A DNA stretch of 64,000 nucleotides from Terrimonas ginsenosidimutans. Lineage in GTDB: Bacteria; Bacteroidota; Bacteroidia; Chitinophagales; Chitinophagaceae. Positions 56,855-64,000 of the stretch are shown here, in pieces. Position numbers and translations under genes: made by a program. Location: assembly GCF_022012415.1 (NCBI RefSeq), contig NZ_JAKLTR010000003.1, forward strand, positions 434,001 to 498,000, in the 5' to 3' direction. The notes beneath the pieces are model-generated. The model did no database searches and was not told where the DNA came from. It was given only the letters and a program-made list of their open reading frames with translations. Numbering within the stretch: position 1 is the stretch's first letter; the number at the start of each line of letters is the position of its first letter.

Positions 56855-58105
56855 TTACTTGTAGAGCAGGTACTTCTTCCGCATTTCTTTGTAGCTGCCC
56901 AGTCCGGGCTCCCAGCTTTTACGAATTTCTGCTTCAGAAACGCCATCAGCGATCTGCTTTTTGAACAGAGGGGAACCCACAAGTTTCCCTATATCATTGA
57001 TCTCTTTACTGAGTTTTGAATCAAAGAATTTTTCTTTATACGGATGAGCTTTGTACAATTCCATCATCCATTGGATATTGATCTTGCCTGAGCTGACCAG
57101 TTTTTTTACATCATAATTGCGAAGGTCAAGGCCGTAGCAAACCTGATTCATGAACAAAGGAGTTTCGCTCATGCCTTTGATGGATATTGGAGTATAGGAA
57201 AATGTGTATTTGCCTTTGAGTTCCGGACTTCCAAAAACCGTAAAAGGAAATTGAGTGCCGCGGCCATGATTGAGATAAGTGCCTTCAAACAAACAGGTAG
57301 AGGGGTATAACATGATCGCCTGTTGAGTATTCAGATTTGGTGAAGGCGCTACTGGTAATTCATACATCATATTGTGTTCATAACCCGCAACAGGAATGAT
57401 TTTGAGGCGACATTTTGCTTTATTGGCAAGCCATCCTTCTCCGTTACACATCTGCGCAAATTCAGCAACGGTGAGACCGTGACTGATCGGCAATGGAAAC
57501 ATGCCGATACCTGATTTTAGAGACATATCCAGGATTGGTCCGTCGATCAGGTAGCCGTTTGGGTTGGGTCTGTCGAGGATCAGCAGTTCCTTGTCGTACG
57601 TGGCACAGGTTTCCATTATAGCGGCCAGTACATTGATATAGGTGAAGAAGCGGCATCCAACATCCTGCACATCGTAGATCATGATATCCACATCTGCCAT
57701 ATCTTCTTTGCTGGGTTTTTTCTTCGTGCCATAAAGGGAAATGATGGGGATGCCTGTTGCAGGATCTTTTTGATCAGCAACGGAAACGCCTGCGCTGGCA
57801 TTTCCACGGAATCCATGCTCCGGGCCAAAAGCCTTCACGATATTAATTCCTCTCGCCTGCAGACTGTCCACAAGATGTTTGTCGCCGATCCTTGAGGTTC
57901 GGTTGGCAAGTACTGCTATTCTTTTCCCTTTGAGATATGGAATGTACTTTTCTGTTTGATCAGCACCGGTTATGATGCGGGAATTGACAACGTTTGTTTC
58001 ATTTTTTTTAGCAGACGGTCCTGCTTCCCGTGAATTGTTTTTACACGGTTGAAAGGATAAGGCTAGCAGGATGGCGGCGCTGACGAGGTAAGCATTCATG
58101 ATCAT
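56855..58105 (-). CDS. DUF1343 protein, NamZ-like exo-N-acetylmuramidase (GH171)
   Basis: This 416-residue protein has a signal peptide with a possible lipobox (ALSFQPC). The DUF1343 hallmarks are NRTSRIGDKHLVD, FGPEHGFRG, MIYDVQDVGCRFFTY, LDRPNPNG and LFEGTYLNHGRGTQFPF. Characterised members (NamZ, CAZy GH171) free MurNAc from the non-reducing end of peptidoglycan fragments, so it probably acts in wall recycling or turnover. It precedes the transglutaminase gene on the same strand by 63 bases. Confidence 0.9.
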   Translation of the reverse strand: MIMNAYLVSAAILLALSFQPCKNNSREAGPSAKKNETNVVNSRIITGADQTEKYIPYLKGKRIAVLANRTSRIGDKHLVDSLQARGINIVKAFGPEHGFRGNASAGVSVADQKDPATGIPIISLYGTKKKPSKEDMADVDIMIYDVQDVGCRFFTYINVLAAIMETCATYDKELLILDRPNPNGYLIDGPILDMSLKSGIGMFPLPISHGLTVAEFAQMCNGEGWLANKAKCRLKIIPVAGYEHNMMYELPVAPSPNLNTQQAIMLYPSTCLFEGTYLNHGRGTQFPFTVFGSPELKGKYTFSYTPISIKGMSETPLFMNQVCYGLDLRNYDVKKLVSSGKINIQWMMELYKAHPYKEKFFDSKLSKEINDIGKLVGSPLFKKQIADGVSEAEIRKSWEPGLGSYKEMRKKYLLYK

Positions 58106-58174
58106 GGATTTTGACTGCTGTGAAGATAGCTGATTTGCTTCATTGTGAACATACTGTGCGCTTTCAAAAACTAC

Positions 58175-58268
58175 TGGCGTAGAGTTTCCGCAGATCTAAG
58201 CGGAGGACGCGCAGATACGCAGATATCTCCTTGCTATAAGTACTGATCTGCGAGATCTGCGGATCCGA
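58175..58268. repeat. long inverted repeat, family member F, worn
   Basis: It begins TGGCGTAGAGTTTCCGCAGA, and the right arm carries the complement of TTCGGATCCGCAGATC. The right arm is shorter and lacks the GGCGTAG end, so this copy is partly lost. Confidence 0.7.
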
Positions 58269-58414
58269 ATAGAAATCCATACATGCGTTGAAGCGCTTTT
58301 CACCAACAGTAAGGGAAAATCTGCGGGAACTATAAAGCCATATGAATCGTTGAAAAGTACCATTCAAACCACGTTTTGGATAATTCTCCCTGACCGTCAT
58401 GTTTTACCTTTGTG

Positions 58415-59311
58415 ATGTCAACTGATAACAACATGGCAGAACAAAAGATCCCGGTAATTAACCTGCTTCACCTCGTAAAGGAGGAGAAAAAGCATGAAGA
58501 TCTGCAGGTGGAGAGATTGGAATCTTACCTGGAAAAGCATTACCAGCGGTTGCATGCACCACACCGTCATACGTTTTATCATTTGGTACTTTTTACTGAA
58601 GGAAAGGGTGGGCATACGATCGACTTTACAGAGTTTACCGTGAAGCCTTTCCAGGTCTACTTCATGATACCGGGCCAGGTACACAGCTGGCATTTTAAAG
58701 GCACGCCCAAAGGGTATGTGATCAATTTTTCGGAGCAATTACTGAAGTCGTTCCTGTTGGATCAGCATTACCTGGAGCAGTTCAGTTTTTTTAGTGGTGA
58801 CAGTGCGGATTGTGTTTGCCAGTTACCGGTTGCTGCGCATCCGGAAGCTATCCGGATAATGGAAGCCATGCTGAAGAGATTGAACACCGGAGGTGATCAA
58901 TTGAAATTATGGCTGACTGAATTATTGTTATTGATAGAGGAGTATTGTGATGGTCGAGGAAGTATTCCTGCTTCTGTATCGCGCCAGAAAGAGATGTTGT
59001 TCCGGGGATTCAGAAGATTGATAGATCAGCATTATAAAACGATCAGGTTACCCAAGGAATATGCCGATCTGCTTTACGTCACGCCCAATCATCTCAATGC
59101 GCTTTGCCAGGAGATGGCCGGTAAAACGGCAGGTGAATTGATCCGCGACAGAGTAATGCTCGAATCAAAAAGATTATTGGTGAATGCGGATCTCAGCATC
59201 GCACAAATTGCCTATGAACTCAATTTCCAGGATAATTCATATTTCAGCCGTTTCTTCCGGAAGCAGGCGGGGGTAACGCCCGAAGCATTCCGGTCGGCTT
59301 ATTCACATTAA
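58415..59311 (+). CDS. AraC family transcriptional regulator
   Basis: From the ATG at 58415 the protein has 298 residues (a GTG lies 3 bases earlier and a third option is ATG at 58433, MAEQKIPV). An N-terminal cupin-like sensor (about 35-110, HRHTFYHLVLFTEGKGGHTIDF) is followed by a two-HTH AraC domain (about 195-298; LPKEYADLLYVTPNHLNALCQEM and LSIAQIAYELNFQDNSYFSRFFRK). TACCTTTG at 58405-58412 fits TAnnTTTG and would make 58433 the only usable start if that is the promoter. The DUF983 gene follows at 9 bases. Confidence 0.92.
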   Translation: MSTDNNMAEQKIPVINLLHLVKEEKKHEDLQVERLESYLEKHYQRLHAPHRHTFYHLVLFTEGKGGHTIDFTEFTVKPFQVYFMIPGQVHSWHFKGTPKGYVINFSEQLLKSFLLDQHYLEQFSFFSGDSADCVCQLPVAAHPEAIRIMEAMLKRLNTGGDQLKLWLTELLLLIEEYCDGRGSIPASVSRQKEMLFRGFRRLIDQHYKTIRLPKEYADLLYVTPNHLNALCQEMAGKTAGELIRDRVMLESKRLLVNADLSIAQIAYELNFQDNSYFSRFFRKQAGVTPEAFRSAYSH

Positions 59312-59320
59312 AACTATTTT

Positions 59321-59800
59321 ATGGAAGATATTCGTTTGCAGAGAGTGGCCGCTAATAAAGAGCCCGTCCCAAGTATATTTAACCTGATGCTGTGCAAATG
59401 TCCCCGTTGCCGAAAGGGAAAGATGTTCTCCGAGTCGAATCCTTATAAATTGAAGTCCACGATGAAGATGCACAGGGAATGCCCAGTATGTAAGCAACCG
59501 TTCGATATCGAAGTGGGCTTCTATTATGGATCAAGCTATATCAGCTATGCGCTTTCTATTGCGATCAGTGTAGCGTCATTAGTAGCCTGGTGGATTGTTG
59601 TCGGCTTAAGTATGAACGACAGCCGTTTCTTCTACTGGATGGGATTCAATGCGGTATTATTGATCGTGCTGCAGCCATGGATCATGCGGGTAGCGCGTAC
59701 GGGCTGGCTGGCGTTTTTTGTAAGATACGACAGGAACTGGAGGGCAAATCCGCCGAAGCCGCTGGAAAGGACGAATGCTGATCAGCAGAATAACTGGTAA
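59321..59800 (+). CDS. DUF983 family membrane protein with zinc-ribbon
   Basis: This 159-residue protein has two CxxC pairs (CPRC at about 27-30 and CPVC at about 53-56), consistent with a zinc ribbon, and two to three membrane helices (about 65-95 and 100-130). This is the form of DUF983 in Bacteroidota. Function unknown. It is likely cotranscribed with the AraC gene. Confidence 0.88.
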   Translation: MEDIRLQRVAANKEPVPSIFNLMLCKCPRCRKGKMFSESNPYKLKSTMKMHRECPVCKQPFDIEVGFYYGSSYISYALSIAISVASLVAWWIVVGLSMNDSRFFYWMGFNAVLLIVLQPWIMRVARTGWLAFFVRYDRNWRANPPKPLERTNADQQNNW

Positions 59801-59818
59801 AATTATTACCTGATCTAC

Positions 59819-59932
59819 TGGCGAAGGAGTAACGCAAACAATGCAACGGACTGCAAGGACGCAAGAATATGAATTGTAACGAGAGTAACATTCATTGCGC
59901 TCTTTGCGGTCCGTTGCCTACCTCGGAGGCCC
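59819..59932. repeat. long inverted repeat, family member G, worn
   Basis: The left arm starts TGGCGAAGGAGTAACGCAAA; the right arm pairs through GCAACGGACCGCAAAGAGCG but has lost about 15 bases near its outer end. It follows the DUF983 stop by 18 bases. Confidence 0.75.
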
Positions 59933-59955
59933 TAGATCAAAAAAACTGCCTGGAA

Positions 59956-60465
59956 TCAGACCACGGTTAACTTTCCCTCCAGTCCGTCGTCCATCATTTT
60001 TCCACGTATGGCGCCTGCAACGATCTTCATCGACTGGATCATTTTATTATGTTTTGTATCCCAGTAGTATGCTTCGAGTGGTTTAACCCTGATCAATGTC
60101 AGGTTTGAATCTTCCGGCCCATCATGAAACCAGGTAGTCAGAAAAACATTCCAGAGCTTCTTCGCTTTTGCTTTGTCGACAATGATCTCAGCAGTGCCGT
60201 AAACAGATAAAAATTCGGATGCTGAACGGTTGGAATAAATGATCTGCACACGGTTATCCCTTGCAATGTCAAGATTTTTCGAGCTATCAGCTGCGCTGAA
60301 AAACCACATTGTACCGTCATCATCCACGGACTGCGTGGCCATCGGTCTTGTGTTAAAGGGTGCACCGCAAAGACGCGTCATAAACATACAGAGTTTCGCA
60401 TCTTCTGCCAGCTCTTTCAATTTGTTAATAGCTGGTTTCTGCTCAAGATCCTTTACGCTTCCCAT
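59956..60465 (-). CDS. pyridoxamine 5'-phosphate oxidase-like flavin-binding protein
   Basis: This 169-residue protein has a split-barrel fold of the general-stress-protein-26 type: FNTRPMATQSVDDDGTMWFF, then DNRVQIIYSN, FLSVYGTAEII and a C-terminal LIRVKPLEAYYWD. Such proteins bind FMN or F420-like cofactors and have no fixed reaction. It is a lone minus-strand gene. Confidence 0.9.
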   Translation of the reverse strand: MGSVKDLEQKPAINKLKELAEDAKLCMFMTRLCGAPFNTRPMATQSVDDDGTMWFFSAADSSKNLDIARDNRVQIIYSNRSASEFLSVYGTAEIIVDKAKAKKLWNVFLTTWFHDGPEDSNLTLIRVKPLEAYYWDTKHNKMIQSMKIVAGAIRGKMMDDGLEGKLTVV

Positions 60466-60648
60466 AGTGGCTTTTTTTACTCAAAGGGAATAATCGTGCC
60501 ATTGAAAATATCCGGTTCATCAACCTGTTTCTGGCCAGGTATAAGCTTATTCAACCGGGTATTCCGCCTGTTTTGGGTATATATTTCCACGCAACAGCGG
60601 CAGCTCTTTTATGATCGTTAATAGGAGTTAAAAGGGGAATATAGTCCG

Positions 60649-61140
60649 TCAGAATATTACCAGTGATGAGGAGGGGGATGTTTTCCATGTGTAATTGAAC
60701 AGTACAAATATCAGCGCGAGGATCACGATGAGTATAGAGAGGATCAGGATCCATTTTTTTGTTGCAGCCTGCGCGGCGGAATAAGGAGTCGTAGCGCCTG
60801 CTTCGCGCTTCAGGTCATCAATGTCCGCATTGGAGATCGTCGCCTGTAAACTGTATGTTTTATCTGGTACAATACGCAGCATATCTTTCTTCTCTACACG
60901 GAGTAGTCGTTGTAATTCTATAATGCTTTGTGAAAAAGCATCTTCATTATTATTACCACGCCACGCGATACGGATCAATTCATCTTTGCTGATACTTTCC
61001 CCGGCATGATTGGCCAGCGTACAAAGCAATTGCATGGTGCGCTGGGAAATTCGGGAGATCCGGGAGATCTTTCCGTCGATCACGACATTGGTTCCCGGCT
61101 TTACCAGGAATTGATCGTTGATGTAGAAATCCTTTTGCAT
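60649..61140 (-). CDS. membrane-anchored winged-helix regulator (ToxR/CadC-like)
   Basis: This 163-residue protein has a winged-helix transcriptional-regulator C-type domain (about 12-105, with TMQLLCTLANHAGESISKDE, IAWRG and RIVPDKTYSLQ) and then a single hydrophobic helix (about 132-156), ending in a short outer tail. It thus binds DNA from the membrane, like ToxR/CadC, but it has almost no periplasmic sensor. TACCTTTG on the minus strand at 61154-61161 fits the -7 box just ahead of the ATG. Confidence 0.85.
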   Translation of the reverse strand: MQKDFYINDQFLVKPGTNVVIDGKISRISRISQRTMQLLCTLANHAGESISKDELIRIAWRGNNNEDAFSQSIIELQRLLRVEKKDMLRIVPDKTYSLQATISNADIDDLKREAGATTPYSAAQAATKKWILILSILIVILALIFVLFNYTWKTSPSSSLVIF

Positions 61141-61464
61141 GGATAAGTTTGATCAAAGGTAATACAACATTGTTCAAAAAAGTTCGCTTGCTCACACGCA
61201 GGCTGTGGATCTGGTTGGTGTGTATCGGCCGACACCTTAGTATCTGATCAATAAAGGTCTATTTCGTCCTTGTGAACACTTCAGCCGACGGAATTATAAT
61301 GGAATGACGGGCAAACTGAATGCTACAAAAAGCGCAGTATGCAAATCTGGCCACTTGTTCTATGCTGGCATGAGAAATTTTTGCGTATGGGCAGTGCCGG
61401 AAATAACGGACGCAGTAGTGAAGAGCCTGGTCAGGACAGGCCGTGAATGTACCCGGAACAATGA
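61141..61464. other. intergenic region without a clear gene
   Basis: These 324 bases hold the promoter side of the winged-helix gene at their left end. I see no open frame of quality, no strong hairpin and no repeat in the rest. Confidence 0.5.
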
Positions 61465-61728
61465 TCAGTTTGCCTGATTATCTTCCCAATTAAGATCGAT
61501 CTGGATATTTTCCAGATAAGGCTCAAGTTGATCTGTGTTGTCAAACGCGGTAAGACGTGTGATCACATTCAGGTTAACCGCGTAAGCTATTTCAATATAG
61601 AACGCATCCAGTTGAAATAACAGATAGCGATAGATCTTATCGAACCGGTCAGCCACAGGAACCCCGATATACCACATCGCGATCTCCTTTTCCGTTGGCG
61701 TAAGTCTATTGAATTGTTGGAATGTCAT
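61465..61728 (-). CDS. small protein of unknown function
   Basis: This 87-residue, mainly helical acidic protein (MTFQQFNRLTPTEKEIAMWYIG at the start, IQIDLNWEDNQAN at the end) has no signal peptide or known motif. The length, composition and good ATG support a real gene; the role is unknown. Confidence 0.6.
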   Translation of the reverse strand: MTFQQFNRLTPTEKEIAMWYIGVPVADRFDKIYRYLLFQLDAFYIEIAYAVNLNVITRLTAFDNTDQLEPYLENIQIDLNWEDNQAN

Positions 61729-61842
61729 ACGATAAATAGTACAAACAGCATGCTAACGGAAGAAAATAAATGTGAAAGGCCGTGAGATGCAAGTGATGCT
61801 ACTAATTGGGGAACAACTTCTACAAAGGTTATCGGAAAAGCC

Positions 61843-62028
61843 ATGCATCAGAATGGTGTCTTCTTCTTCGTAACACTTAGTGTAGAATGTGCCGGCACTC
61901 AGCTGCGTTATTCTGTGGAATTGATGGGCGGCAAGGTACCGGTACAGATGAAATATGGTAATGAGGCTTCGGGACAGTACGATCTTTCAGCCGGGCATGG
62001 CGCAAAATTTGCGCCTCGTCGGGTATGA
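61843..62028 (+). CDS. doubtful small open frame coupled to the next gene
   Basis: A 61-codon frame whose TGA overlaps the next ATG as ATGA. The overlap is typical of coupled genes, but the product matches nothing I know and the frame is otherwise ordinary. It may be the worn end of a former gene. Confidence 0.25.
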   Translation: MHQNGVFFFVTLSVECAGTQLRYSVELMGGKVPVQMKYGNEASGQYDLSAGHGAKFAPRRV

Positions 62029-62270
62029 GTAAAAAGGAAAATATATGGGAGTTGATCAAGCGGTTGGATGAACAGGCCGGCGCTTTTAACATGAACCTGC
62101 ACAAGGCGAATCATTTATTTGATTCAGCTGCAAAAGAGACGTCCAGGGTTATGGACAAGCATCAGCGTGATCTGCATAAGACGATCGTAAAACTCCAAAA
62201 GGCCTTGCGAAAGTTCAGCAAAGAAAAGGATGAAAAGGAAAAAAAAGGTAATAAAAGAGCTGACGGATAA
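62025..62270 (+). CDS. small coiled-coil protein of unknown function
   Basis: This 81-residue highly charged helical protein has a heptad-like middle (IKRLDEQAGAFNMNLHKANH, then SRVMDKHQRDLHKTIVKLQKALRK) and a lysine-rich tail. It lies 51 bases before the Crp/Fnr gene on the same strand. Role unknown. Confidence 0.65.
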   Translation: MSKKENIWELIKRLDEQAGAFNMNLHKANHLFDSAAKETSRVMDKHQRDLHKTIVKLQKALRKFSKEKDEKEKKGNKRADG

Positions 62271-62321
62271 TGCAAGGCAGATTCGCGAAAATTTGCGTTA
62301 ATTCGTGAACATTAGCGTTAT

Positions 62322-62885
62322 ATGGAATCTCTGATCAACCATCTGCGGCAGTACAGCCGCTTAAGTTCCGAAGCTGAAGCAGCTCTTACTGACAGCTTCA
62401 ACCAACTCACACTTTCCCGTAATGAATATCTGCTAACGGAAGGACGTATTTGCCGGCATCTTTATTTTCTCGAAACGGGTGCCCTTCGCGGATATTATAC
62501 GCTGGAGGATAAAGAGATCACACACTGGTTTGGGTTTGAAAACGATTTCGTGACTTCTTTTCACAGTTTTATCACGGGAGAGCCCTCGGTCGAAAACCTG
62601 CAATTATTAGAGGGAAGCGTGTTATGGTCCATTTCAAAGGATACACTCACCACTTTATTGGGCAGGTTCCATGAAATAGAACGGCTTCTGCGGATCGCCT
62701 ACGAGAAATATTATATCCGCCTTGAAGAGAGATTTGTAAATGCTCAATTTAAAACAGCGGCAGAACGTTATGATCAGCTGCTTTCTCAAACTCCACACAT
62801 TCTTGAACGTGTTCCGCTCGGACAGGTTGCTTCTTACCTCGGCATAAGCCAGGAGACACTTAGCAGGATCAGAAGCAGGTTTTAA
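62322..62885 (+). CDS. Crp/Fnr family transcriptional regulator
   Basis: This 187-residue regulator has a cyclic-nucleotide-binding-type beta-roll (about 15-125, with ICRHLYFLETGALRGYY) and a C-terminal HTH (about 160-187, VPLGQVASYLGISQETLSRI). No iron-sulphur cysteine cluster is seen, so it is not an FNR-type oxygen sensor. A TTGAC-N4-GTCAA palindrome lies 315 bases downstream, ahead of the next gene. Confidence 0.92.
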   Translation: MESLINHLRQYSRLSSEAEAALTDSFNQLTLSRNEYLLTEGRICRHLYFLETGALRGYYTLEDKEITHWFGFENDFVTSFHSFITGEPSVENLQLLEGSVLWSISKDTLTTLLGRFHEIERLLRIAYEKYYIRLEERFVNAQFKTAAERYDQLLSQTPHILERVPLGQVASYLGISQETLSRIRSRF

Positions 62886-63016
62886 GGAATTCCATGTTCA
62901 GTGATCGAACGCAATTCGATGTCTGGCGATCATTCATTCTATTCTCCGGGAACGGATTGATTGACAGCTGTTTCTTATCCAATGTCGTTTAGTTAAAGAT
63001 TTTGCCGAAGTTCATT

Positions 63017-63150
63017 CGATGGCCGATGGCCGATGAACGATGACCGATGACCGAAAATACATATACCTACTAGTGTAAATACCCTATACCAATTACCAGC
63101 AATAGCTTTCATCCAAATGCGGCCATCGGCCATCGGCCATCGGCCACGCC
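63017..63150. repeat. inverted pair of CGATGGC heptamer repeats
   Basis: The left block (63017-63051) has five heptamers: CGATGGC twice, then CGATGAA, CGATGAC, CGATGAC. The right block (63122-63148) has three copies of the complement GCCATCG and a partial one. They could pair over about 30 bases around a 65-base loop. Confidence 0.8.
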
Positions 63151-63199
63151 GGGGCGGTCGGTCAACCTCCCGTCGCTTTAACAATCCTTCCGCTATTTT

Positions 63200-63243
63200 T
63201 TGACTTCCGTCAAAAATCCCCGCCGCCACCCGCTATATGTTTG
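63200..63243 (+). promoter_or_regulatory. TTGAC-N4-GTCAA palindrome with a -7 box (YiaA/B promoter)
   Basis: TTGACTTCCGTCAA lies at 63200-63213, extended by flanking T and A runs to 8-bp arms. TATGTTTG at 63236-63243 fits TAnnTTTG exactly. With a start near 63248, the palindrome is centred at about -41.5, the class II position for Crp/Fnr activators. No -33 TTTG box is needed or found at the usual distance. Confidence 0.5.
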
Positions 63244-63261
63244 GTGTAATAAAACACATAT

Positions 63262-63714
63262 ATGGAACGAAAACAAAGTCAGCAGCCTTCAGCAGCCTTT
63301 ATCGGCGCCTCATGGGTTGCTCTGCTCGCGGGTATCTCCGCCTATCTTATCGGCCTGGGTAATGCGGAAATGCAGCTGAATGAGAAAGGGTACTATTTCA
63401 CCGTGTTAATGTTTGGCCTCTTCGCTGCTATCTCTGTCCAGAAAGCCGTCCGCGACCAGTTGGAAGGCATACCTGTTACCAATATATACTATGGACTTGC
63501 GTGGTTTTCCACCATTCTTGCCGTTATACTGCTCACAGTAGGCCTGTGGAATGCTGATCTGACCAAGAGTGAAAAGGGCTTTTATGCGATGTCTTTCGTC
63601 CTTAGCATCTTTGCCGCCATCGCCGTTCAGAAAAATACCCGTGATATGAAAATCGCCAAAGACCAGGAAAACCAGCCAAAAGATAAAAGCGATCCACCAT
63701 TGCCCTGGAGCTAA
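63262..63714 (+). CDS. YiaA/YiaB family inner-membrane protein
   Basis: This 150-residue protein has two related halves (about 12-70 and 78-135), each with two membrane helices and the pattern NEKGYY / SEKGFY followed by [11 protein letters not shown] / [11 protein letters not shown]. This is the double YiaA/YiaB domain. Function unknown, linked to stress in other bacteria. A palindrome before the gene suggests control by the Crp/Fnr-type regulator upstream. Confidence 0.92.
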   Translation: MERKQSQQPSAAFIGASWVALLAGISAYLIGLGNAEMQLNEKGYYFTVLMFGLFAAISVQKAVRDQLEGIPVTNIYYGLAWFSTILAVILLTVGLWNADLTKSEKGFYAMSFVLSIFAAIAVQKNTRDMKIAKDQENQPKDKSDPPLPWS

Positions 63715-63740
63715 GATGATAAAACAGGTAGAAGAAAGAA

Positions 63741-63790
63741 AAGAGGGAGATCAATTAGGTATTCTGATTCGATCATTCCTCTTTTTTTCT
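63741..63790 (+). terminator. terminator after YiaA/B gene
   Basis: AAGAGGGAGATC pairs with GATCATTCCTCTT with a small bulge, with an 18-base loop, and a run of T follows. Confidence 0.55.
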
Positions 63791-63867
63791 TATTTTTCTC
63801 CTTTAAACTCTTAGCTCATAACAGTATAGGACAGTTTCCGGTCCCAATGCAATACTTTTGAAACCTT

Positions 63868-64000
63868 ATGACGGTTGGTTTATTTCTCCCTTGCTATGTG
63901 AACCAGTTTTATCCGCAGGTTGGGGTAGCAAGTCTTGAATTGCTGGAAAAGCTTGGCTGTGACGTAGTGTACCCTTTGCAGCAAACCTGCTGCGGTCAGC
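63868..64000 (+). CDS. lutA: LutA/YkgE-like (Fe-S)-binding protein, start only
   Basis: The first 44 codons of a plus-strand gene cut by the window end. They read MTVGLFLPCYVNQFYPQVGV, then a helix, then VVYPLQQTCCGQ with the first CCG motif of the cysteine-rich domain. This is the start of LutA/YkgE, part of the LutABC lactate-oxidising complex. TACTTTTG at 63853-63860 fits the -7 box only 8 bases before the ATG, so the leader may be very short. Confidence 0.88.
   Translation, partial: MTVGLFLPCYVNQFYPQVGVASLELLEKLGCDVVYPLQQTCCGQ

Larger units (their letters stand above)
62886..63261. other. intergenic region with heptamer inverted repeats and a regulated promoter
   Basis: No gene is supported. 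It holds the CGATGGC heptamer repeat pair and the palindrome plus -7 box, listed separately. Confidence 0.6.

Noticed and set aside
63017-63150. CRISPR-like repeats
   Set aside because: Units are 7 bases without spacers, in inverted blocks.

Overview
The window reads as chromosomal DNA of a Bacteroidota bacterium, most like the Chitinophagaceae/Chitinophagales. The grounds are two SusC/SusD outer-membrane uptake pairs, a DUF4249 plus STN-type TonB receptor operon, a T9SS type A sorting domain, a DUF5690 transporter, many secreted glycoside hydrolases, and -7 boxes of the TAnnTTTG kind. No rRNA, tRNA, CRISPR array, transposase or phage core gene was seen. One gene is cut at each end: a DUF4249 lipoprotein at the left and a LutA-like protein at the right.

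Layout. 1-3982 (minus): a TonB receptor operon. 4625-9336 (plus): SusC/SusD pair 1, closed by a strong terminator. 9600-11079: a membrane protein and an SDR oxidoreductase. 11200-14904 (minus): ThuA-like, GH9 and GH18 genes. 15529-29397 (plus): a run of secreted carbohydrate enzymes (GH30, GH30, GH5-CBM, GH2, GH2, beta-helix protein, PL38-like lyase, GH88), ended by a hairpin repeat and a terminator. The set fits a wall polymer rich in beta-glucan and glucuronic acid; a fungal wall is my guess.

29885-43199 (plus) is the most unusual part. It starts with a GDPD/PI-PLC-like domain fused to an alkaline phosphatase. SusC/SusD pair 2, a secreted metallo-beta-lactamase-fold protein and a secreted alkaline-phosphatase-superfamily enzyme follow. 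Last come four cytoplasmic or inner-membrane genes of phosphonate type: a PhnZ-like HD oxygenase, a PhnX-like HAD hydrolase, a DUF5690 transporter and an FAD oxidoreductase of the TIGR03364 type. I read this as a Sus-type locus that captures an organophosphonate, perhaps a phosphonolipid head group or phosphonate-decorated glycan, and releases phosphate or carbon from it.

43214-50043 (minus): a small basic protein with an inverted-repeat operator candidate, then three surface-protein genes, one with five 101-residue repeats. 50359-64000: mostly housekeeping and regulatory genes. They include an Old Yellow Enzyme with a divergent HxlR regulator, a LytS-type kinase, a transglutaminase gene with an in-frame stop, a NamZ-like muramidase, an AraC regulator, a DUF983 protein, a membrane-anchored winged-helix regulator, a Crp/Fnr regulator and a YiaA/B protein.

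At least seven intergenic long inverted repeats of one family (shared end GGCGTAGGAG, body of short GC-rich quasi-repeats) lie between genes from 25 kb on. One has gained seven perfect copies of a 19-bp unit.
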